Source: Ghiorsea sp. (lineage in GTDB: Bacteria > Pseudomonadota > Zetaproteobacteria > Mariprofundales > Mariprofundaceae). Taken from it: a DNA stretch of 6,635 bases. Below, piece after piece: positions 1 to 4,898 of this stretch (positions are counted from its first letter, which is position 1; the number at the start of each line of letters is the position of its first letter). The notes under the pieces are model-generated. The model did no database searches. It saw only the letters and a list, made by a program, of their open reading frames with translations, and was not told where the DNA came from. Both the position numbers and the translations under genes were made by a program. The stretch lies in NCBI GenBank assembly GCA_027053695.1, contig JALUHL010000226.1, positions 1 through 6,635 of the forward strand, written 5' to 3'.

Positions 1-368
1 CAACCTCGCTCACTGATGCTTATGCGCTGATTAAAGTATTATCAAGGCAGCGTGGTGTGAAACGATTTATGGTGGTGGTCAATCAGGCTGAGGCTTTTGA
101 TGCTCAAGTGACTTTCCGCCGTTTGGTGGCTGTTGCTGACCGATACCTTGATGTTCATTTGGATTATGTTGGGCAACTTCCCTATGCCAAAGCGGTGCGG
201 CAAAGCATTCAGAAGCAAGCTTTATTGCAAGCGCATGACTCGCCGCCAACACGCCAAGCTTTGGATAAGGTGTTGGATAATGTTTTATCTCGCCCAAGGG
301 ATATCCATAGGAATGGTGGCTTACAATTTTTTTGGGAACACAGTTTAAATGAAGGTTTGCAAGCTTAA
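1..368 (+). CDS. flhG: Flagellar number/placement ATPase FlhG (FleN, MinD-like), 3' end only
   Basis: C-terminal 121 residues of a MinD/ParA-type ATPase, open to the left edge; full codons begin at base 3. FlhG/FleN works with the GTPase FlhF at the cell pole and restricts flagellar number, in some bacteria by antagonising the flagellar master regulator. Visible features are the opening TSLTDAYALIKVLSRQ, which matches the conserved helix after the MinD-type switch region, the strand ending in VVVNQA whose Asn belongs to the nucleotide base-recognition motif, and the terminal LQFFWE motif common in FlhG/FleN. The Walker A lysine motif lies outside the window. The GTG at 57 is internal, not a start, because family-conserved sequence runs in frame through it. 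It leads the operon seen here and is followed after 24 bp by a small membrane-protein gene. Assignment is by remembered family pattern; a generic MinD paralogue is less likely given fliA downstream. Confidence 0.88.
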   Translation, partial: TSLTDAYALIKVLSRQRGVKRFMVVVNQAEAFDAQVTFRRLVAVADRYLDVHLDYVGQLPYAKAVRQSIQKQALLQAHDSPPTRQALDKVLDNVLSRPRDIHRNGGLQFFWEHSLNEGLQA

Positions 369-379
369 ACTTAAGATAT

Positions 380-385
380 AAGGAG
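380..385 (+). promoter_or_regulatory. Ribosome binding site deciding the start of the small membrane protein
   Basis: AAGGAG lies 7 nt before the ATG at 393 but only 1 nt before the in-frame TTG at 387. The spacing favours ATG 393 as the true start. Confidence 0.75.
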
Positions 386-392
386 TTTGGTT

Positions 393-623
393 ATGAATAT
401 ATATCATTCAGCAGTAACGGGTGCATGGGTAGGAGCTTGTTTAGCATTTGCCGTATGCATGGTTAAAGATTTGGCTTTAGCGGATACGCTTTATCGGATG
501 TTTATCCTTGGTATTGGTGGCGCTTGGATTGGCTTTTTATTGTCGTGGTTAAATCTTATTTTACCAAGCTTTGAATCCAAACAACAACATACGCAAGATT
601 ATCATCAAGGGCATCATCCATGA
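393..623 (+). CDS. Small two-helix membrane protein of unknown function between flhG and fliA
   Basis: 76 residues from ATG 393, which has a well-placed AAGGAG; a TTG two codons earlier is too close to that site. I do not recognise a named family. Two hydrophobic stretches, about residues 5-28 and 36-57, predict a helical hairpin in the inner membrane. Each contains a similar motif, GAWVG near residue 12 and GAWIG near residue 45, so the two halves may be related by duplication. The C-terminus (about 59-76) is polar and rich in His and Gln. There is no signal-peptide cleavage pattern. Its stop overlaps the fliA start (ATGA), which implies co-translation with fliA and a possible flagellar role. 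That role is inferred from position only. Confidence 0.75.
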   Translation: MNIYHSAVTGAWVGACLAFAVCMVKDLALADTLYRMFILGIGGAWIGFLLSWLNLILPSFESKQQHTQDYHQGHHP

Positions 624-1393
624 GCCTAGCTTCTTATGATGCCCACGCATCATTGCAAGATCCTGAGGCTTTGCTCAAGGAATATTTGCCCATGATTAAG
701 TATCATGCGGACCAATTGATGCGGCGAACACCTGCATCCATTGAGTTGGATGATATGATTGATGCTGGTGTGCTTGGCCTTCTGGATGGTGCGCAGCGCT
801 TTGATACCAGTAAGGATGTATTGTTTAAAACCTTTGCAGCCTATCGGGTTCGTGGAGCAATGATTGATTATTTGAGAGCTTTTGATTGGATGCCCAGAGG
901 TTTAAGGGATACCTCAAAATCTTTGCAAGGCGCATTTCAAGAGCTTGAGCAACGCTTTGGCAGGCCTGCCGAAGAAAGTGAAATTGCCGAGTTTCTAGAG
1001 ATGGATTTGGAAACATATAGACAAAAATTAGATCAAGTACGGTCTATGTCGGTGGTCTATTTTGATGATTTGCCCACTGTAAACAGCAGTGACGATGAGC
1101 TGCATGTGCTAGACATTATTGCAGGTGATGCTTCCCTGATGCCCGAGCATCAAACAGCCATGGGTCAATTTGTGGAAAAGTTAGCCCAAGCCATTGAAAT
1201 ATTACCCAAAAAAGAAGCTGTATTATTGAGTTTGTATTATTATGAAGAGTTAAATATGAAAGAGGTTGCCTTGGTTTTGGGATTAACTGAATCGCGGGTT
1301 TCGCAGGTGCACAGTCAAATGGTGATGCGTTTAAGAAGTCACTTAAGCTTATCCGCTGATGGGCAAACTACAGTGCGTAAAAGGAGAGCGTAA
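620..1393 (+). CDS. fliA: Flagellar sigma factor FliA (sigma-28)
   Basis: 257 residues, close to the usual length of about 240-250 for the family. FliA directs RNA polymerase to late flagellar and chemotaxis promoters and is normally held inactive by the anti-sigma factor FlgM until the hook is complete. Region 2 spans about residues 17-95, with LDDMIDAGVLGLLDGAQRFD and the promoter-melting segment RGAMIDYLRAFDWMPR (78-93). Region 3 spans about 100-150, including LEQRFGRPAEESEIAEFL. Region 4 spans about 184-243, with a helix-turn-helix around 212-233 (NMKEVALVLGLTESRVSQVH) that reads the -35 element. AAGGG at 607-611 is 8 nt before the ATG. The start overlaps the upstream stop by 4 bp, and the stop shares its last base with the next start (TAATG), so the gene sits inside a coupled operon. 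Identification is firm; a stress sigma such as SigB is excluded by flagellar context and region 2/3 pattern. Confidence 0.95.
   Translation: MSLASYDAHASLQDPEALLKEYLPMIKYHADQLMRRTPASIELDDMIDAGVLGLLDGAQRFDTSKDVLFKTFAAYRVRGAMIDYLRAFDWMPRGLRDTSKSLQGAFQELEQRFGRPAEESEIAEFLEMDLETYRQKLDQVRSMSVVYFDDLPTVNSSDDELHVLDIIAGDASLMPEHQTAMGQFVEKLAQAIEILPKKEAVLLSLYYYEELNMKEVALVLGLTESRVSQVHSQMVMRLRSHLSLSADGQTTVRKRRA
1379..1386 (+). promoter_or_regulatory. Ribosome binding site for the DUF2802-like gene
   Basis: AAAAGGAG within the last codons of fliA. It is 6 nt before ATG 1393 and 9 nt before a second in-frame ATG at 1396, so either Met can be used and the products differ by one residue. Confidence 0.65.
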
Positions 1394-1920
1394 TGATGGC
1401 ATGGGTGAATCAAATGGATATCAACTTAATATTCGATGGGGCATTGGTATGCGCCATTCTAGGTTTATGGGTGATGTGGTTTCAGCAGGCTGGGCAGCGT
1501 AAAAAAGTAGAGGTGATGCTACAGCAAGCCGCAGCAGATTTGCAACAAGCCAGTTTATTGTTGGAGCATGTTATGCAAGAAAGAGATGCGGGAAAAGAAA
1601 CAAGGCGAGAGGATGAAGTAGCTGAGCGTGAGCAACATCACGCATCAAGCAAGGCTATGGTCGAAGCCATACAAAAAAACATATCCAAGCAGGATAAAAT
1701 CCATATCCAAAATAAAGTGCATATCCAAAAGCGTACTCAAACCCAGAAGAAGTCAAGCCACACTAAGGTGGCAAGAAGGCAGGTTAAAGATGCAGATGCT
1801 GCGACAAAGATTCGTTACCTGCACCAGAAAGGCTTGGATTTAAAAGGAATTTCTCAAAAGCTTGGTTTGCCTATTGCGCAGGTCAAACTGATGTTGCTGC
1901 TGCAAAAAGCACAAGCTTAA
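1393..1920 (+). CDS. Membrane-anchored DUF2802-like protein downstream of fliA
   Basis: 175 residues. One hydrophobic helix at about 11-30 (LIFDGALVCAILGLWVMWF) should anchor it in the inner membrane. It is followed by a probable coiled coil at about 33-65 (Gln/Ala/Leu heptads), then a polar, basic Lys/Gln/His-rich linker (about 66-135). The C-terminal segment at about 138-173 (KIRYLHQKGLDLKGISQKLG, then LPIAQVKLMLLLQ) reads as a small helix-turn-helix-like unit. This plan and C-terminal pattern resemble DUF2802 proteins found next to flagellar and chemotaxis genes in gammaproteobacteria, whose biochemical function is not established to my knowledge. The gene overlaps fliA by one base and is followed after 1 bp by the FliK-like gene. 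DNA binding is not implied, since the HTH-like unit is tethered to the membrane and could be a protein-interaction module. Family assignment is from memory and moderate. Confidence 0.7.
   Translation: MMAWVNQMDINLIFDGALVCAILGLWVMWFQQAGQRKKVEVMLQQAAADLQQASLLLEHVMQERDAGKETRREDEVAEREQHHASSKAMVEAIQKNISKQDKIHIQNKVHIQKRTQTQKKSSHTKVARRQVKDADAATKIRYLHQKGLDLKGISQKLGLPIAQVKLMLLLQKAQA
1680..1728 (+). repeat. Three short direct repeats CATATCCAA
   Basis: CATATCCAA occurs at 1680-1688, 1702-1710 and 1720-1728 inside the linker of the DUF2802-like gene. The last two copies are in the same reading frame and give the repeated peptide HIQ; the first is read in a different frame. It looks like local duplication in a low-constraint linker. 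Confidence 0.6.
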
Positions 1921-1921
1921 T

Positions 1922-2638
1922 ATGAGCAGCTTTCTGAATGTGAGTTTGCCTGTGCTGATGCAGGCCAACCGTTCAGAAGGCGGCACATTATTACCATGGC
2001 CCAATGGAAGCTTGTTGGCAGGCAGATTAGCACCAGTCTCAGATGGTGCAGGTGCGATGTTGATGTTGGCGAATTATCGTGTGCGGGTGGAAGTGCCTCC
2101 CAATGTGCCTATGGGCAAGGTTTGGCTACAACTGCTGCAAAGAGAAAAACCAGGTCAGTTTCGTTTGCTCTCTGAGCAACAAGCCACAGCATTGATTACC
2201 AACTTATTCAATCATCAGCAGGAAGCTTTGGCGGATAAACCCACTATAACAGAGCATACGCTTAAGCAGGATTGGCAAAAGTTGCCCTTAGAGCTTATCC
2301 CTTTTCTCACAGAACAACAGGAGCAGCGAGTATTATTGTTGGATGCTGAGCATCAGCCCCAAGGCTTTGTTCAGGCAGAGGTGGGAAAAGATGAGTTTAT
2401 GTTGCATGGGCGTTTAGATTTAGCGCATTTGGGCGTGTTATTATTTTCCTTGGCGGGGGGTGAAGGGAAGCCATTCAAAGTAACCCTACATGTTCAAGAT
2501 AAAGCTAATTATCACGCATTAAAGCAAGCCTTTGATGATTGGTTAAGTGCGCAGCAGCAGGCTTATCCAAGGCTTGAAGGCAGTATGGATGAAGCGCAGA
2601 GCCATGATGTGTTTTCTGGGGTATTGTATCGAGCGTAG
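1922..2638 (+). CDS. Compact FliK-like protein (possible hook-length control domain)
   Basis: 238 residues, soluble, Gln- and Leu-rich, with no signal peptide or membrane helix. The segment at about 155-210 (FMLHGRLDLAHLGVLLFSLA, then FKVTLHVQDKANYHALKQAF) follows the pattern of the FliK C-terminal domain. That pattern is a strand, then L-D-x-x-x-LG, alternating hydrophobic strands and a helix with a spaced Leu. Residues about 30-85 (LLAGRLAPVSDGAGAMLMLA, then YRVRVEVPPNVPMGKVWLQL) resemble the small beta domain found in some FliK relatives. True FliK is usually much longer and secreted, so this may be a cytoplasmic paralogue or diverged version. No clear Shine-Dalgarno precedes ATG 1922; with a 1-bp gap to the upstream stop, translation probably depends on coupling. 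It is the last gene of the operon and is convergent with waaA. Resemblance was judged by eye and is weak to moderate. Confidence 0.5.
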   Translation: MSSFLNVSLPVLMQANRSEGGTLLPWPNGSLLAGRLAPVSDGAGAMLMLANYRVRVEVPPNVPMGKVWLQLLQREKPGQFRLLSEQQATALITNLFNHQQEALADKPTITEHTLKQDWQKLPLELIPFLTEQQEQRVLLLDAEHQPQGFVQAEVGKDEFMLHGRLDLAHLGVLLFSLAGGEGKPFKVTLHVQDKANYHALKQAFDDWLSAQQQAYPRLEGSMDEAQSHDVFSGVLYRA

Positions 2639-2642
2639 TGAC

Positions 2643-3866
2643 TCAAGATTCAAGGTAGGGTTCGATTCTTTCCCACATCCGTTCAAGCACTTGGTCTTGC
2701 GCGTGCATAAATAATGCAGCTTGCCCATGAAGTTGCTTCAGTTCAACAGGCTTCTCTAATAGACGGCTGATAGCTTGAGCCAATTCTTTGTTGTTTTGCA
2801 CAATGATAGCTGCGCCATGCTGCTGCATATCTTGGTAAATAGTTTTGAAATTTTGCACATGCTTACCAGATAATACGCCTCTGCCACATACCGCAGCTTC
2901 CAATGGGTTATGCCCACCAATATCGACTAAACTCCCGCCAATAAACACCACATCAGCGATGGTGTAAAGTGATGTTAATATACCCATAGCATCAATGAGC
3001 ACAACATCTTCCTGCCCTGTTCGTTCCTGAGCATAACGAGTATAACTCAAGCCTTGCTCACTGAGCAATTTAGCAACATCTGTAAAACGTTCAGGGTGTC
3101 TAGGGACAATAAGTGTTAATAAGTTTGGTTGTTGCTGTTTCCATACAGGTAGCAGACTTAAGACTTGTGCTTCTTCATCTTCATGGGTGCTGGCAATAAT
3201 TAAAATAGGGCGTTTAGCCGTAGGGTCAATCATTTGTCGGACTTGGGCTGCATCAACATCAGGTGGGCTGACGGCAAACTTGAGGTTGCCAACTGTTTTT
3301 ATATTTTGTTTATCCACGCCCATAGCTTCTAAGCGTTCTGCATCTATATCACTTTGTGCAAGGAATAAAGATACAACGCTCAGCCAACGTGCCCAGAGCT
3401 TTCTGGTTTTATAATATTTGGGGAAAGAGCGGTCGGATATGCGGGTATTGATGCCGACAATAGGAATGCCTTGTTTCTTACATGCCTTAAGCATGCCTGG
3501 CCAAAATTCAGTTTCATTCAAAAGGAGCATGCTGGGGCTTAAATGTTTGATAAAGCGAGCCATCAAAAAAGGTAAGTCCCAAGGCAGCCAACTGATGCTA
3601 ATGTTATCACCGAATAATCGACTTGCATGGGCAAAACCAGTACGGGTGACCACAGTGAGATGCACTACCTTATTTTTCTCAAGTAATCGATGAATCAATG
3701 CAGAAACAGAGCTTACCTCGCCCATGGAGCAGGCATGAATCCACACAGCACCCGTAGGTGCGTTTGGCAGCTGAAACGTCATATGTTGTTGCCACTTCGA
3801 TGCTCTCATACTATATGTAGTATCCCTTGATGATATTAGTCTGATAACATAACGATGAAAAAGCAT
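2643..3866 (-). CDS. waaA: 3-deoxy-D-manno-octulosonic acid (Kdo) transferase
   Basis: 407 residues; family members are usually about 420-430. WaaA/KdtA transfers Kdo from CMP-Kdo to the lipid A precursor at the cytoplasmic face of the inner membrane. Motifs in order: WIHACSMGEV at 42-51 with the expected catalytic base Glu50; LNETEFWPG at 116-124; GINTRISDRSFPKYY at 138-152; VGNLKF at 192-197; ASTHEDEE at 225-232; VPRHPERF at 254-261; and the CMP-Kdo-binding GT-B region FIGGSLVDIGGHNPLEAA at 308-325. The usual N-terminal hydrophobic anchor is not evident; only MLFHRYVIRLI is available. The chosen ATG is the first possible in-frame start after a TAG 20 codons upstream. It has no good Shine-Dalgarno, and Met20 is an alternative. 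Convergent with the flagellar operon (4-bp gap) and divergent from rpfF. Whether it is mono- or bifunctional cannot be told. Confidence 0.93.
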   Translation of the reverse strand: MLFHRYVIRLISSRDTTYSMRASKWQQHMTFQLPNAPTGAVWIHACSMGEVSSVSALIHRLLEKNKVVHLTVVTRTGFAHASRLFGDNISISWLPWDLPFLMARFIKHLSPSMLLLNETEFWPGMLKACKKQGIPIVGINTRISDRSFPKYYKTRKLWARWLSVVSLFLAQSDIDAERLEAMGVDKQNIKTVGNLKFAVSPPDVDAAQVRQMIDPTAKRPILIIASTHEDEEAQVLSLLPVWKQQQPNLLTLIVPRHPERFTDVAKLLSEQGLSYTRYAQERTGQEDVVLIDAMGILTSLYTIADVVFIGGSLVDIGGHNPLEAAVCGRGVLSGKHVQNFKTIYQDMQQHGAAIIVQNNKELAQAISRLLEKPVELKQLHGQAALFMHAQDQVLERMWERIEPYLES

Positions 3867-3986
3867 GGCTACAAGTGTACAAAAATTAGCACAGCCTAAA
3901 TCCCTAAAGCATTGACACCTTTTCTAGCCAAGTGAACGCTCAAGTGATGGCAAAGCCATAAAAAATAAAGGGAAAAGGGGCATATA
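3867..3986. promoter_or_regulatory. Divergent intergenic region between waaA and rpfF
   Basis: 120 bp that should hold promoters for both genes. A perfect TTGACA lies at 3912-3917 on the + strand, but no good -10 follows at 16-18 bp, so the promoter is only tentative. CAAGTG occurs three times (3872-3877, 3929-3934, 3941-3946); the last two extend to CAAGTGA and are 12 bp apart. TACA-AG-TGTA at 3870-3879 is a short inverted repeat, and ATGGC-AAA-GCCAT at 3947-3959 is a 5-bp hairpin in the probable rpfF leader. On the - strand, a 12-codon ATG-to-TAG reading frame (3959 to 3924) lies in frame ahead of waaA. Confidence 0.5.
3973..3980 (+). promoter_or_regulatory. Ribosome binding site for rpfF
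   Basis: AAAAGGGG ends 6 nt before ATG 3987, supporting that start. Confidence 0.7.
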
Positions 3987-4844
3987 ATGCAGCTAAAAAG
4001 AAAAATAGAACAACAAATTAATAGAGAGGAAAAATTTTCGTCGTTGGATATTACATATGAGGAAGAGCATGCATTGGCGTGGTACAGAATGAATGCACAT
4101 CCAAGGCCGTGTTTAACGAGGGATCTTATTGATGAAGCGCAAGTATGGTTTGATCAAATAACAAAAGAAACGCCTTGTGATTGCAAATTAAAATATATGG
4201 TTATGTCATCAAAGGTTCCTGGTGTATTCAACTTGGGAGGAGACTTGAATTTGTTTATACAACTTATTCGTGAAAAGGATAAAGAAACTTTATTGAAATA
4301 TGATATTGCATGTATCAAAGCTATGTATCGTATTCATAGAGGTTTAGAAAAGGAAATAACAAGTATTGCATTAGTTCAAGGGGATGCGTTAGGTGGCGGT
4401 TTTGAAGGTGTGCTTGCAAATGAAATAATTATAGCCGAAAAAAGTTCAAAGATGGGACTTCCTGACATTCTATTTAACCTTTTTCCTGGCGCTGGAGCTT
4501 ATAGCTTTTTATATAGAAAAGTTGGGTCTGCTTTGGCTGAAGAAATGGTTCTCAGCGGGAAATTATACACGGCACAAGAATTATATGATTTGGGTGTAGT
4601 TAATATTCTTGTTGAGGATGGTGAGGGAGAGCAAGCTGTGTATAACTACATAAAAAAAGAAAACCGTCAAAGAAATGGAAGGTTAGGTTTTAGGAAGGTA
4701 AAAAATCTTAATAACCCTGTAACCCTAGATGAATTAATTGATGGGGCAAAAATATGGGCTGAAACAGCAATGAACCTTGAAGATAAAGATTTAAGGATGA
4801 TGGAGCGATTGGTTAAAAGACAGTCGGCGTTACTTAACCATTAA
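3987..4844 (+). CDS. rpfF: DSF synthase RpfF (crotonase superfamily)
   Basis: 285 residues against 289 in Xanthomonas RpfF. RpfF makes the diffusible signal factor, a cis-2-unsaturated fatty acid, by dehydrating 3-hydroxyacyl-ACP and releasing the acyl chain by thioesterase action in the cytoplasm. It is distinguished from ordinary enoyl-CoA hydratases by FNLGGDLNLFIQLIRE (81-96), SIALVQGDALGGGFEGVLAN (126-145) and MGLPDILFNLFPGAGAYSF (156-174). It also keeps the C-terminal IWAETAMNL and RLVKRQS segments. GGD at 84-86 and GGG at 136-138 form the oxyanion-hole region. Glu140 aligns with catalytic Glu141 of Xanthomonas RpfF, but Asp160 replaces Glu161. Trp257 and Leu275 match pocket residues Trp258 and Leu276. 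Its codons are more AT-rich than its neighbours, suggesting different ancestry. It converges on an rpfC-like kinase, as in Xanthomonas; no rpfB-like acyl-CoA ligase is present. The chain length of the product cannot be predicted. Family alignment is from memory. Confidence 0.92.
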   Translation: MQLKRKIEQQINREEKFSSLDITYEEEHALAWYRMNAHPRPCLTRDLIDEAQVWFDQITKETPCDCKLKYMVMSSKVPGVFNLGGDLNLFIQLIREKDKETLLKYDIACIKAMYRIHRGLEKEITSIALVQGDALGGGFEGVLANEIIIAEKSSKMGLPDILFNLFPGAGAYSFLYRKVGSALAEEMVLSGKLYTAQELYDLGVVNILVEDGEGEQAVYNYIKKENRQRNGRLGFRKVKNLNNPVTLDELIDGAKIWAETAMNLEDKDLRMMERLVKRQSALLNH

Positions 4845-4864
4845 GTCAGGAATACTTCCCTTTG

Positions 4865-4898
4865 CTTATGCGCTACGTTGTTGGATGTAGCGCATAAG
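4865..4898. terminator. Perfect 12-bp inverted repeat, probable rpfF terminator
   Basis: CTTATGCGCTAC (4865-4876) and GTAGCGCATAAG (4887-4898) are exact reverse complements around a 10-nt loop. On the + strand the stem begins 20 nt after the rpfF stop and is followed by the T-rich TTCTTGCTT, giving a plausible though imperfect intrinsic terminator. On the - strand it covers the last codons and stop of the kinase gene and is followed by CAAAGGG without a U-tract, so termination in that direction is less certain. Confidence 0.55.

Noticed and set aside
57..59. GTG as a start for the first gene
   Set aside because: The frame is open to the left edge and upstream codons encode conserved FlhG sequence, so the gene is 5'-truncated by the window.
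2639..2642. Shared terminator between the FliK-like gene and waaA
   Set aside because: The gap is 4 bp and I found no strong hairpin with a T-run in the adjoining gene ends.
3187..3693. Two + strand open frames (3187-3414, 3418-3693) opposite waaA
   Set aside because: They lie antisense to strongly conserved WaaA sequence and their translations have no recognisable protein pattern.
3897..3934. Possible sigma-28 (FliA) promoter upstream of rpfF: TAAA at 3897 or 3905 with GCCAAGTG at 3927
   Set aside because: The gaps are 26 and 18 nt rather than the expected 15, and GCCAAGTG is a poor match to GCCGATAA.
3912..3940. Complete sigma-70 promoter based on TTGACA at 3912
   Set aside because: The hexamer 17 bp downstream is AACGCT, only 2 of 6 matching TATAAT; kept only as a tentative -35 in the intergenic entry.
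3983..3988. Exact TATAAT on the + strand
   Set aside because: It overlaps the rpfF start codon, so it cannot serve as the -10 of the mRNA that uses the AAAAGGGG ribosome site; no -35 is paired with it.
18..4874. The 11-mer GCTTATGCGCT occurs at 18-28 and again at 4864-4874
   Set aside because: One copy is in flhG coding sequence and the other is the arm of the hairpin; there are only two copies and no flanking similarity, so chance is the simplest explanation.
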